NCBI GenBank assembly: GCA_964459845.1
Contig: CAYWOC010000003.1
Location: 62,001 to 126,000 of the forward strand
Direction: 5' to 3'
Length of the DNA stretch: 64,000 nt
Origin: CALZFJ01 sp964459845
Lineage (GTDB): Bacteria; Bacteroidota; Bacteroidia; Bacteroidales; Muribaculaceae
The translations under genes were made by a program, and so were the position numbers. Shown here piece by piece: positions 34,961 through 43,976 of the stretch (position 1 is the stretch's first letter; each line of letters begins with the position of its first letter). The notes under the pieces are model-generated. The model did not search any database. It was not told the DNA's origin and saw only the letters and a list, made by a program, of their open reading frames with translations.

Positions 34961-35278
34961 CAGTTACGGTACGATATTTCGCAATTTTGCTCCTTAAGAA
35001 AATTTCACGAAAACAAAAAGATTAAATCACTTGAACTGATTTAGACAAACAAATAGTGTGTACGTTTCCATATCCCACTTTTTAGTATCACTTTATATTT
35101 TTCAAAGTATTGAAATGCAATGTGTCACTATTTGAAATAGTACTTTTTTAGTCTTTAAATAGCAATATATAATAGAGGAAAAAGCCATTTATCGCATAGT
35201 TCGTGATTCTTATGTAGTTAGACAACGCATAAACTTCTTTCTAACTTAAAAATTGGAACGCCAAACCGGGCACCCTAG

Positions 35279-36292
35279 TTACCAATACAGAGGACGGTAT
35301 ATTTTTTTGTCGTGAGCATTTACTAAATCTAAACTTACCAACTGTATTTCCTTTCTTCTTCTATCATATTTAGCGACAACTTTCCAATTTGAGTCTATGG
35401 GATAGGAAACTTCAACTTTTACGATTTTATCATATTTCAAGAATTCCCGAGAGACAAACATAGCACCTTCTTCTGTGTGTATTCCTTCAATGTGAATCAT
35501 CTGGTTGAGAATACTGCTTGCCTTTGGATTGTGGAGATATACATCATGATTATAGCTTAATGCCCCCATCGGTTCATTAATCGTTATGGTTTTATTCCGA
35601 TAATCAAAGTATATACCCACAGAATCATCATCCAAGGATTCTCTAAAAGCATAAACAAAATTATTAAATGGCTTGGTAACCATTAGCTCAGCATGTCTCT
35701 GATTGATTATCTTATAGACCATAAAATATGTTCTTTGATAGCCACTTGCACAGAATAGTATTTCCTTTTTTCCATCAAAATCAACATCTTTAAAGAAGAA
35801 AGGAGAATCTTCTGCAAAATCATTTACTTCTCCTTTTATAACGTCTTTCTCATCAAGTTTTGCATGATAGGTCTCTCCTTTGAATTGTACTTTTTCAAAG
35901 TCCTTTACATAATAATACCAACGCCAATTATATGCCGTTTCTATATAAAAGTCATACGTGGTACTTTTGAAATGGTATCTAGCCATACCTATTATGTCAT
36001 TATCCAAATCCGGATGAAGCATAACATCTATATGATAACCATTATAAATGCCGTCAAAGATAAAATGCATACATCGTAAACTGTTCAAACGTTCATTGCG
36101 TATTGCAATTCCTTCTTTATCTTCTGCAAGTTGTTCTTCATCCTCAATGTATATGGTGGGTATAACAAAATCCACATGACCAGGAGTGTCACCTCTGACC
36201 ATCAAGTAGCCACCTTCCTTGGATACAGACAGATCTGGATAAGAACACCCGACCAAGAACATTAACAACGTATATATCAAAAACGTCTTCAT
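35279..36292 (-). CDS. Unknown lipoprotein, 337 residues
   Basis: The signal peptide with lipobox is MLFLVGC (Cys near residue 16), so it is anchored in the envelope. The mature part is beta-rich. It contains a long polar segment with VDFVIPTIYIEDEEQL, YHFKSTTYDFYIETAYNWRWYYY, and FFFKDVDFDGKKEILFC, which resembles a single FG-GAP/VCBS-like strand motif with Asp-rich loop. I do not recognise a family. Composition is AT-rich compared with core genes. It sits in the accessory patch between transposase remnants and appears monocistronic; no canonical promoter was found. The upstream 240 bases are AT-rich, with repeated TTAATTAA. Confidence 0.7.
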   Translation of the reverse strand: MKTFLIYTLLMFLVGCSYPDLSVSKEGGYLMVRGDTPGHVDFVIPTIYIEDEEQLAEDKEGIAIRNERLNSLRCMHFIFDGIYNGYHIDVMLHPDLDNDIIGMARYHFKSTTYDFYIETAYNWRWYYYVKDFEKVQFKGETYHAKLDEKDVIKGEVNDFAEDSPFFFKDVDFDGKKEILFCASGYQRTYFMVYKIINQRHAELMVTKPFNNFVYAFRESLDDDSVGIYFDYRNKTITINEPMGALSYNHDVYLHNPKASSILNQMIHIEGIHTEEGAMFVSREFLKYDKIVKVEVSYPIDSNWKVVAKYDRRRKEIQLVSLDLVNAHDKKIYRPLYW

Positions 36293-36499
36293 CTAACCTT
36301 TAATTTAATGTTACTTTCTTTCAATCAACACGCTGTCAATTAATTAACTAATTAATTAATCATCTTAAACTCAACAACTTATATTATAAACAGCTTTATA
36401 GTATTCTAAGCTATAAGGGAATAGCGACAAAACCACTCAACCAATATACAGATATCTGCAGAGATGCCATAAAAAGTACGTCTGCAAAATTAAGCAAAA

Positions 36500-36700
36500 C
36501 TTTCGATAAACTACTCATTGAAATACTTTTATTGTATAAGGTGATACAAGGAAAGATTAATTTCACACAGATGGAGAGGCATGACGAGCAGACCTACCGT
36601 AACAACTTCGGGCTTAAAAAGCCGAAGTGCATAGACTGGCTGAAACTCAACGCAACACTTGCAGACCGTCAGTTTGGCAGAATTTTTAACGAACTATTGC
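36500..36700 (+). mobile_element. Broken IS4-like transposase (N-terminal piece)
   Basis: An open plus frame reads KVIQGKINFTQMERH, then EQTYRNNFGLKK and CIDWLKLNATLADRQFG. This resembles the beginning of Bacteroidales IS4-type transposases ('...k..GkiNFtqm.Ry...eqTyR..F...fdw..fN'). It stops matching near 36700, just before the promoter of the next gene. It carries the portion missing from the remnant at 33.6 kb, although the two lie in the wrong order for a single split gene. Confidence 0.6.
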
Positions 36701-36719
36701 AGCATAATATTCAAATAAA

Positions 36720-36753
36720 TTTGATACTCTGCATTCGATCTTCACTATCTTTG
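36720..36753 (+). promoter_or_regulatory. Promoter of the YdeI-like gene (TTTG-N22-TATCTTTG)
   Basis: TTTG (36720-36723) and TATCTTTG (36746-36753). The start would be near 36760, about 15 bases before the ATG at 36775, which fixes the gene start. Confidence 0.65.
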
Positions 36754-36774
36754 CACTATAGAAACAATTATAGC

Positions 36775-37341
36775 ATGAAAAATCTTCTCGAAGCAAAATC
36801 ACGAGCCGAACTGCGCAATTGGCTTATCAAGAACCACAACACCGAGACTGAATGTTGGGTGGTGGTGAAGCGCGGTCGTCCAAAAGACGACACCACATTT
36901 TGGTATATTGATGCTGTGGAAGAAGCCTTATGCTTCGGCTGGATTGACAGCACCACGAAAAAAATCGACGACAGTGCCACAGCACAGAAACTTTGCCCTC
37001 GTAAGCCAAAGAGCAACTGGTCGGAATTGAACAAGGAAAGATGCCGGCGCATGGAGCGGCTCGGACTCATGACCGACGCCGGGCGTGCCGTATTGCCCGA
37101 CATGTCGGAAAAAGGTTTCATAATAGACAGCGATATTTTACAGAAGCTGAAGAGCGACCCTGCCGTGTGGAGCAATTTTCTCCAGCTTCCAAAGCTATAT
37201 GTAAAGGTGAGAATCGATACCATACAGATAAAGCGACGACAACCCGAGCTGTTCAAAAGTAGATTGGCTAAATTCATAGAAAACACCCGCAAAGGCATCA
37301 TCTATGGTGAATGGAACGACAATGGTCGCCTACTGCCTTAG
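36775..37341 (+). CDS. YdeI/OmpD-associated family protein
   Basis: 188 residues from the ATG at 36775; a longer frame upstream belongs to the transposase remnant. The start RAELRNWLIKNHNTETECWVVVKRG, the central YIDAVEEALCFGWIDSTTKKID and the KPKSNWSELNKERCRRMERLG match the YdeI family ('bacteriocin-protection', DUF1801-related). The closing part has RIDTIQIKRRQPELFKSRL. Cytoplasmic; biochemical role unknown, with some members linked to antimicrobial-peptide tolerance. Confidence 0.85.
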   Translation: MKNLLEAKSRAELRNWLIKNHNTETECWVVVKRGRPKDDTTFWYIDAVEEALCFGWIDSTTKKIDDSATAQKLCPRKPKSNWSELNKERCRRMERLGLMTDAGRAVLPDMSEKGFIIDSDILQKLKSDPAVWSNFLQLPKLYVKVRIDTIQIKRRQPELFKSRLAKFIENTRKGIIYGEWNDNGRLLP

Positions 37342-37502
37342 CGCAGCTTAACTGAGACAGTCATAATCCAGCAGCAGTTTTTTGCCACTCTACCCATTCC
37401 ATCGCATAAATGCGTTGCCCTCACACCACTCCAAGAGAAGACACTTCACCGCATTGCTTCCAGTCTTTTGCTCCAAATTTTATTTGGCAAACTTGTGTGT
37501 TT

Positions 37503-37688
37503 TGCTCTCGGTTTGCACTATCTTTGCAGAAGATAGGCTGCACCTTGGCATAAATATTCAAGCAAGCTTGATATGTCCTGCTCTCGGTTTGCTCTATCTT
37601 TGCATAAGATAGGCTGCACCTTGGCATAAATATTCAAGCAAGCTTGATATGTCCTGCTCTCGGTTAGCTCTATCTTTGCACTGAAACA
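37503..37688 (+). repeat. 76-bp tandem repeat, 2.4 copies, carrying promoter -7 boxes
   Basis: Units start at 37503, 37579 and 37655 (the last partial, 34 bases), each opening TGCTCTCGG. Each copy holds a TATCTTTG -7 box (37519-37526, 37595-37602, 37671-37678). The first two differ at only about two positions. The third box is about 43 bases upstream of the SUI1-like gene start at 37722 and is probably the active one; the others may be extra start sites. The rest of the interval 37342-37502 shows no gene. Confidence 0.8.
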
Positions 37689-37721
37689 AAATGGATTTAC
37701 AACGCTAATAATTGATATATT

Positions 37722-38081
37722 ATGGAAAGTAACGACTGGAAAGCGGCTTTGGGAGCTGCATTTAATTATGTCCCCGACGAAAACGCCCTAACCGACGACA
37801 ATACTGGCGACAACAGGCCTACTGCCGACGCTTTGGCTGAACAGGGCAAACAGATGCTGAACATCATGCTCGACAAACGCAACCGCAACGGCAAACGTGT
37901 GACCCTTGTCACCGACTTTACCGGCAGCGATGAGGCTCTTAAAGCTCTTGCCAAAGATCTGAAGCAGCAATGCGGCGTGGGTGGCTCGGCTCGCGGTGGC
38001 GAAATCCTGATTCAAGGCGATTTCCGCACAAAGATTCTCGAAATTCTAAAAGCCAAGGGGTTCAATGCCCGAATAATATAA
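37722..38081 (+). CDS. SUI1/YciH-like translation factor
   Basis: 119 residues. A disordered acidic N-terminus (about 1-50) is followed by a SUI1/eIF1-like domain: RNGKRVTLVTDFTGSDEALKALAKDLKQQCGVGGSARGGEILIQGDFRTKILEIL. The GVGGS and IQGD patterns are those of the bacterial YciH branch, which affects start-codon selection and translation under stress. Ends KGFNARII. It is preceded by a tandem-repeated promoter and is 36 bases before the helicase gene, which may be co-transcribed. Confidence 0.9.
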   Translation: MESNDWKAALGAAFNYVPDENALTDDNTGDNRPTADALAEQGKQMLNIMLDKRNRNGKRVTLVTDFTGSDEALKALAKDLKQQCGVGGSARGGEILIQGDFRTKILEILKAKGFNARII

Positions 38082-38117
38082 TTCAAAATCGCCTCACACA
38101 AAATCTTCGTTCTCATC

Positions 38118-41100
38118 ATGCTAAATATCATAAAAGCCTCGGCTGGCTCGGGGAAGACTTATACACTTACTCTTGAATATATATCGCTGCTGCTGACCGA
38201 CAACAGCAGACGTGATGACGACTGCCCTGACAAGCCACGACTATACCGCGGCTCGACTAAGGACTTCTATCACCCACGCGAATATCACCGCCACATCCTT
38301 GCCGTGACATTCACCAACAAGGCCACCGAGGAGATGAAACAGCGCATAGTGCTTGAGCTGTCGATTCTTGCCGGAATAGGTCCAGAAGGAAAGACCAGCA
38401 AGTACCTCAACGATCTATGCAAGCTCTTTGGCACAAGTGAGAATGATATTAAAAATGCGGCAAAAGCTGTGCTGACCGAACTGCTTTTCGACTACACCAA
38501 TTTCAATATAAGCACCATCGACTCATTTTTCCAAATAATATTGCGCACCTTTGCCGCCGAAGTGAACATACCTTACGACTACGACATCGAGTTAAATGAG
38601 GACTATGTGCTGCAAGTGGGCATCCACGATTTTTTGACCAGCATCAGCGCAAATCAAAAGGAACACACCCAGGCTCTTGGCTGGCTAAACAAATATGTGA
38701 ATGAGCAGCTCCGCAAGGGAACTGAGTGGAATCCATTCATTCTCGGAACGAGATTTTCCGAGCGACAGTCGCAAGACAATCTTTTCTCGCTCGCATCGTT
38801 CATCAACAAGGAGACCTACCGAAATGTCCACTCTGAGATGGACCAATACCTCACCGACAGCCCATCGGCCGACACCAATAGCGGCAGCAGCAAGATAGGT
38901 CGCTTTCAAGACATAATAAACAAGAAAATCAACAGTGGCACAGCCCGACTGAAAAATGCCATCGATGCCGCCCAAAAAGCTATCGGCAACAGCTCTTACT
39001 CAACAAAAGCGAGAGGCTGCTTCGCAAGCTGGCTCAACAAATACGCTCCGCTTGCCGACAGCTTTTCAGCAGATATGCTCAAAGACCTGCTGAAGTATAA
39101 CGGCTCAATCTCCGACAGCCTGAAGAAAGGCAGCAATCCATTGCCTCAGGATGCAAAAGACTTCAACGACGGCTACAACAATGCCCTCGAAGCACTATAT
39201 GAGTTGCTCATATACACATCTATCAATAAAAACATGTATCAGCTCGGCTTGCTCGGATATATCGCCAAGAATGTGACAAAATTCCGCCAAGACAACAATC
39301 TGATTCAGCTATCCGACACCAACCAACTGCTGGCCGACATTATAACCGATGACGATGCGCCTTTCATATATGAGCGCATTGGCACACGCATAAACAATTT
39401 CCTGATTGACGAGTTCCAAGACACATCGGCAATGCAATGGAACAATATGAAGCCGCTGCTGAGCCAAAGCCTATCGATGGGATACGACAACCTGATAATC
39501 GGCGACGAGAAGCAGTGCATCTACCGCTTCCGCAACTCCGCCCCCTCGCTGCTGCAAAATGAGGTGGAAAAGACTTTCAAAGGCACGCTAAAGCCTACCG
39601 ACCCAATGAGCCGAAACTGGCGAAGCACTCCTAACGTGATAAAGTTCAACAATGCACTGTTCCATCATCTCGCAGAAAAGACCGGCAGTCTAACCGACAC
39701 TTATTCGAATGTCATCCAGCTCACCAACAGCAACGAGCGCAACGGCAAAAAGCGAGCCATCAACGGATTCATCAGAATCGAGATGAGAAGCAAAGATGAG
39801 ATGAAGAATGTGGCTGCAAGCATCCCCGAACTGATATACAGCATCATCGACCGAGGCTACAAGCAGAGCGACATAGCAATTCTCGTGGACCGCAATTCCG
39901 AGGGCGCAACGATAATCGAGCAACTGCTTGAATACAACAAAAACAAAGCTGACAGCAGCCGCGACGACCTGAATGTGGTGTCGAGCGACTCGCTGCTGCT
40001 CATAAATTCACCTTCAATCAGGCTTATCGTAAGCCACCTGAGATATTTGGGCATATCGGAGTCGCTGACTGGCACAAGCGACGAAATAAAGACAAAGAAG
40101 GCTCTGAATGAGAAGCTTCACCGAATACTGCGGCAATATGAGCGCAACATCAATATCGGAAAAACTCCGGCTGAAGCTCTTGACGACTGCTTCACCAAGC
40201 CAGACGATGCTGAAGACTCGCTCAAAGACATTCGCAGATTCATGCCACAGAACACGGAGTCGTACAGCCTCGTGTCGGTGGTGGAACGAATCATAAATGC
40301 CGTGCTCAGCGACGAGGCTCGGCACGACGAGAATCCGTTTATTCAGGCTTTTCAGGACCTTGTAATCGACTTCAGTAGCCGATACAATGCCTCGATACTC
40401 TCATTCCTGCGATGGTGGGACCGCACAGGCAGCAAGTTCTCAATATCTTCGCCAGCCGGAGCCGATGCCATAAATGTAATGACCATCCACAAGTCGAAGG
40501 GGCTGGAATTTCCATGTGTGATAATACCTTTCGCCACATGGAAGATAGGCAAAAAAGACTCTTTGCTGTGGATTTCAAAAAAGGAAATGGAGGATTCGCA
40601 ACTGTTCTCAAGTGAAGAAGCTCAGTTCATTCCGCCAATCACCCCAGTCAGCTCAAGCTCGCTGCTGAAGGAGACGGTGCTGAAGTCGGAATACAACAAG
40701 ACATTGAAAGAAAGCATAACAGACTGCATGAACAAGACCTATGTAGCATTCACGCGCGCTGTAGATGAGCTATACATATTCACTGAAGAAGTCAAAACTG
40801 CCAGCAGCACTGCCGACGAGAAGCCTCTCGGATATTACCTCGGTGATTACATCCAAAGCTGTGACTGCCAAAAGATAAACGATGCGTTTTCAGCAAAAAC
40901 AGGAAAACCGAATGCCGACATTGCAGCTAAAGTGAGCTTGACCACTGAGGACGGCACGGATGACAACCAAGGAGTCGTGGTCTATGAACTTGGCGCTCGT
41001 GGCACAAACGATCGCGAAGAAAAAGCGGCCGATAAAAATGACAAATTCATGGACGACTACAAAGTGACCGAGCGACCTGAACTTGTAAAGTTCAAGACCC

Positions 41101-41552
41101 ACGAAATATTTATCAACGAGCAGCGAGAGGAAGGCACGATGCTCCACAAGGTGCTGAGCTATATCCACACTATGCATGATGTGGAACGCACGCTGTTCTA
41201 CTGCAAGACGCGCTACATCATCCCAGAAGAAAAATATGACGATGTGCGGCACAAGCTGATGGACTTCCTCAACCAAAGCGATGAGGTGAGAAGCTGGTTT
41301 GCCGACGACAATCGTGTGTATAACGAGCGTCCGATAATAATAGGCGACGCACGGCCACGCCCCGACCGCATAATAGTAACTCCGCACGGCGAGACCATAG
41401 TCATCGACTTCAAGTTTGGCGAGCTTCACTCCGACGGATACAAAAAACAGGTGCAAGAATACATGCACCTGCTTGATGGTGCCGGCTTCAAGAATATCAC
41501 CGGCAAGATATGGTATGTAAGCAACGCTGAGATTGTAGATGTGCCATTATAG
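38118..41552 (+). CDS. AddA/RecB-like UvrD-family helicase with C-terminal nuclease
   Basis: 1144 residues. The Walker A is KASAGSGKTYTLTLEY (residues 5-20), motif Ia is ILAVTFTNKATEEMK and motif II is NFLIDEFQDTSAMQW. Motif III is IIGDEKQCIYRFR, and motifs V and VI are NVMTIHKSKGLEFPCVI and TYVAFTRAVDELYI. The final 100 residues hold a PD-(D/E)xK nuclease: RPDRIIVTP...TIVIDFKFGE followed by KKQVQEYMHLL. This fits a double-strand-break end-processing enzyme of the AddAB type. Its expected AddB partner is not adjacent: phoU lies on the opposite strand just 13 bases downstream. The partner may lie elsewhere. Confidence 0.9.
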   Translation: MLNIIKASAGSGKTYTLTLEYISLLLTDNSRRDDDCPDKPRLYRGSTKDFYHPREYHRHILAVTFTNKATEEMKQRIVLELSILAGIGPEGKTSKYLNDLCKLFGTSENDIKNAAKAVLTELLFDYTNFNISTIDSFFQIILRTFAAEVNIPYDYDIELNEDYVLQVGIHDFLTSISANQKEHTQALGWLNKYVNEQLRKGTEWNPFILGTRFSERQSQDNLFSLASFINKETYRNVHSEMDQYLTDSPSADTNSGSSKIGRFQDIINKKINSGTARLKNAIDAAQKAIGNSSYSTKARGCFASWLNKYAPLADSFSADMLKDLLKYNGSISDSLKKGSNPLPQDAKDFNDGYNNALEALYELLIYTSINKNMYQLGLLGYIAKNVTKFRQDNNLIQLSDTNQLLADIITDDDAPFIYERIGTRINNFLIDEFQDTSAMQWNNMKPLLSQSLSMGYDNLIIGDEKQCIYRFRNSAPSLLQNEVEKTFKGTLKPTDPMSRNWRSTPNVIKFNNALFHHLAEKTGSLTDTYSNVIQLTNSNERNGKKRAINGFIRIEMRSKDEMKNVAASIPELIYSIIDRGYKQSDIAILVDRNSEGATIIEQLLEYNKNKADSSRDDLNVVSSDSLLLINSPSIRLIVSHLRYLGISESLTGTSDEIKTKKALNEKLHRILRQYERNINIGKTPAEALDDCFTKPDDAEDSLKDIRRFMPQNTESYSLVSVVERIINAVLSDEARHDENPFIQAFQDLVIDFSSRYNASILSFLRWWDRTGSKFSISSPAGADAINVMTIHKSKGLEFPCVIIPFATWKIGKKDSLLWISKKEMEDSQLFSSEEAQFIPPITPVSSSSLLKETVLKSEYNKTLKESITDCMNKTYVAFTRAVDELYIFTEEVKTASSTADEKPLGYYLGDYIQSCDCQKINDAFSAKTGKPNADIAAKVSLTTEDGTDDNQGVVVYELGARGTNDREEKAADKNDKFMDDYKVTERPELVKFKTHEIFINEQREEGTMLHKVLSYIHTMHDVERTLFYCKTRYIIPEEKYDDVRHKLMDFLNQSDEVRSWFADDNRVYNERPIIIGDARPRPDRIIVTPHGETIVIDFKFGELHSDGYKKQVQEYMHLLDGAGFKNITGKIWYVSNAEIVDVPL

Positions 41553-41565
41553 CCACCATGCGCAG

Positions 41566-42249
41566 CTAATCCTCATCCTCGATGTGCTTGCCCTCGTGCT
41601 TCACGACTTGGGCATTGATATAGAATATTATATCTTCGAGCACATTGTTGATGTGGTCGCCTGTGCGTTCAAGTTTGCGGAACACGCCGTTAAGTTCAAG
41701 ACACAGCTTCATACTTTCGGGATGCGCCCCGGCATAATCGGCCAAGATTCGCATCGAGTCAGTATTAAGCTCATCGAGCATATTGTCCTCGTCGGCTACA
41801 TCTTTGGCAAGTTGCAGGTTCCTGTCCACAAGTGCGCACTTCGATGTCTCAATCATGCGTATGGCATGGCGGAACATATCTTTAAGATGCAACTTCTCCA
41901 CAAGGTTCCTGTCGATGGCAACACCCTCGTTGCGCACCACAAAGCGTGCTATGCTCTCGGCATAGTCACCTATGCGCTCAAGATTATTGTTCACATTTAG
42001 CATTGCCAAGAGGAAACGAAGATCCACAGCCACCGGATTATATAGTGCGATGAAATCCTCAATCATGCTGTCGATTTTCAGGTCATAAGAATTCACGAGC
42101 TTTTCACGCACTTGAATTTGCTGCGCAGTTTCCACATCCATAGCCATGACAGCGTCCTGCGCCTTAGTCATCTGGCTCTGCACGAGAGTCCACATCTCCA
42201 CGACCTCATCTTGAACCTCCACCAACTTTGATTCTATAAACTTTACCAT
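41566..42249 (-). CDS. phoU: Phosphate transport regulator PhoU
   Basis: 227 residues, two three-helix PhoU domains. The first has ESKLVEVQDEVVEMWTLVQSQM...A.MAMDVETAQQI, and each has the metal-binding E/D-x-x-x-D pattern, for example LERIGDYAESIARFV and LERTGDHINNVLEDI. It connects the Pst transporter with PhoR signalling. It is last in the pst operon, 68 bases after pstB. Confidence 0.95.
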   Translation of the reverse strand: MVKFIESKLVEVQDEVVEMWTLVQSQMTKAQDAVMAMDVETAQQIQVREKLVNSYDLKIDSMIEDFIALYNPVAVDLRFLLAMLNVNNNLERIGDYAESIARFVVRNEGVAIDRNLVEKLHLKDMFRHAIRMIETSKCALVDRNLQLAKDVADEDNMLDELNTDSMRILADYAGAHPESMKLCLELNGVFRKLERTGDHINNVLEDIIFYINAQVVKHEGKHIEDED

Positions 42250-42317
42250 TTTATATTGAAAGATTTAATAATTCATTACTCATAGAAAATTAACACTAAA
42301 ATTATCAGCGAAGAGCA

Positions 42318-43070
42318 TCAACCGAAGCGACCTGTGATATAGTTCTGCGTAGCTTCTTTTTCAGGATTGGTGAATATCTTCTTGGTATCGTCAATCTCGA
42401 TTAGTTCGCCCAAATAGAAAAATGCCGTGCGGTCGCTCACGCGCGATGCCTGCTGCATATTGTGGGTGACTACGACAATCGTAGTCTGGCTCTTAAGCTC
42501 CTTGATAAGCTCCTCAACCTTTCCTGTGGAAATTGGGTCGAGAGCCGATGCCGGCTCATCCATAAGCAGCACCTTTGGCTTCACCGCCATGGCGCGGGCT
42601 ATGCACAGGCGTTGTTGCTGTCCGCCCGACAGCTCGTTTGCCGACTTCTTCAGTTTGTCTTTCACCTCGCCCCATAGAGCCGCACCTTTCAAAGTCTCCT
42701 CCACACGCTGCTCGATGAATGTCCTGTCGGTCACACCATTCACGCGAAGTCCGTAAGCCACATTCTCGAAGATGCTTTTCGGGAACGGATTTGGACGCTG
42801 GAACACCATGCCCACATTCTTGCGAAGCTCGTCGATGTCGGTGTCGGGGTCATATATGTTCTTGCCGTCGAGAAGAATCTCGCCCTCAAGACGAGTGTCG
42901 CGCACCAAGTCGTTCATGCGGTTGAAAAGGCGCAGCAAGGTCGATTTTCCGCAACCCGACGGACCGATGAATGCCACCACTTCATTTGGTTTCACACTCA
43001 TTGATATATTTTTTAATGCTTGAAAATCTCCATAGTAGAAATTCACATTTTTTGCTTCAAGTTTGTTCAT
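42318..43070 (-). CDS. pstB: Phosphate ABC transporter ATP-binding protein PstB
   Basis: 250 residues. Walker A FIGPSGCGKSTLLR, signature ANELSGGQQQRL, Walker B VLLMDEPASALDP, switch His in VVVTHNMQQASRVSD; the N-terminus KLEAKNVNFYYGDFQALKNI is typical of PstB. It energises phosphate import with PstA/PstC. It follows pstA by 15 bases. Confidence 0.97.
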   Translation of the reverse strand: MNKLEAKNVNFYYGDFQALKNISMSVKPNEVVAFIGPSGCGKSTLLRLFNRMNDLVRDTRLEGEILLDGKNIYDPDTDIDELRKNVGMVFQRPNPFPKSIFENVAYGLRVNGVTDRTFIEQRVEETLKGAALWGEVKDKLKKSANELSGGQQQRLCIARAMAVKPKVLLMDEPASALDPISTGKVEELIKELKSQTTIVVVTHNMQQASRVSDRTAFFYLGELIEIDDTKKIFTNPEKEATQNYITGRFG

Positions 43071-43085
43071 ATCGTTTCTGATTTT

Positions 43086-43970
43086 TTATTTGTTTTTCTT
43101 TTCAAAATAGTGGCGCAATGTTGTCGCCAAAATATTAACTACCAGCACTATCACAATAAGCACAAGTGCTGTACCATAAGCTATAGGCTGCTGCGCTTCA
43201 ATGTCTGTTCCGCTCGTCGATACCACATAGAGGTGATAAGGCAGAGCCATACACTGGTCGAATACGCTCGTAGGCAAGTTTGGCAAGAAATAAGCCGCAC
43301 ATGTGAAAAGTATAGGAGCAGTCTCTCCCGACACACGTCCGAGCGACAAAATCAAGCCTGTGATGATTCGAGGCATAGCCATCGGCAGCACCACCCGCCA
43401 TATCGTCTGCGCCTTGGTGGCTCCAAGCGCAAGGCTACCCTCTCGATAAGTGTCTGGCACATCTTTCAAAGCCTCCTCGGTGGTGCGTATCACTATAGGC
43501 AACGACAGCAGCCCGAGTGTCAGCGAACCGGCAAGGATGCTGTCGCCGAAATCAAGGTACGACACAAACAATGCCATTCCAAACAGTCCGAACACTATCG
43601 ACGGGATACCGCTAAGGTTGTTGGTCATCACTCTTATGAATGTCACCAGCTTGCCGCCTTTGGCATATTCATTCATATATATGCCGCTCATGATTCCTAT
43701 CGGGAATGCGAACAGCGAGCTGCCTATCATTAAGTAAAGTGTACCTACTATAGCAGGGAAAATTCCTCCTTTTGTCATACCGTCTTCAGGAGCTTTGGTC
43801 AAGAAATCCCAACTTATCACCCCAAGACCTTTTATAATGAGAAATCCGAGAATCACGAAGAGTACTGCCACAATAGCGAGGCTGAACAGCCGGAATATCC
43901 CGAACATCACCTTCTCGTTCATTTTCTTTCTTGCTCCATAATTTGCTGGAGCAGCTTTGATGATATCCAT
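43086..43970 (-). CDS. pstA: Phosphate ABC transporter permease PstA
   Basis: 294 residues with six membrane helices. The EAA-type coupling motif is VPDTYREGSLALGATKAQTIWRVVLPMA, and the first helices are preceded by ARKKMNEKVMFGIF. Ends QPIAYGTALVLIVIVLVVNILATTLRHYFEKKNK. It forms the channel with PstC. It lies 6 bases after pstC. Confidence 0.95.
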   Translation of the reverse strand: MDIIKAAPANYGARKKMNEKVMFGIFRLFSLAIVAVLFVILGFLIIKGLGVISWDFLTKAPEDGMTKGGIFPAIVGTLYLMIGSSLFAFPIGIMSGIYMNEYAKGGKLVTFIRVMTNNLSGIPSIVFGLFGMALFVSYLDFGDSILAGSLTLGLLSLPIVIRTTEEALKDVPDTYREGSLALGATKAQTIWRVVLPMAMPRIITGLILSLGRVSGETAPILFTCAAYFLPNLPTSVFDQCMALPYHLYVVSTSGTDIEAQQPIAYGTALVLIVIVLVVNILATTLRHYFEKKNK

Positions 43971-43976
43971 AACTTT

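Larger units (their letters stand above)
34658..35278. other. AT-rich intergenic stretch without a recognisable gene
   Basis: No open frame with coding character on either strand. It contains a minus-strand -7 box (34793-34800) for the gene to the left. A candidate hairpin TGCCAGTA/TACTGGCA (34910-34952) is followed by TTTTTT. The remainder is low-complexity AT-rich sequence. Confidence 0.6.

Noticed and set aside
37503..37688. Possible CRISPR array
   Set aside because: The direct repeats are contiguous 76-base units without spacers and carry promoter boxes; no cas genes are near.
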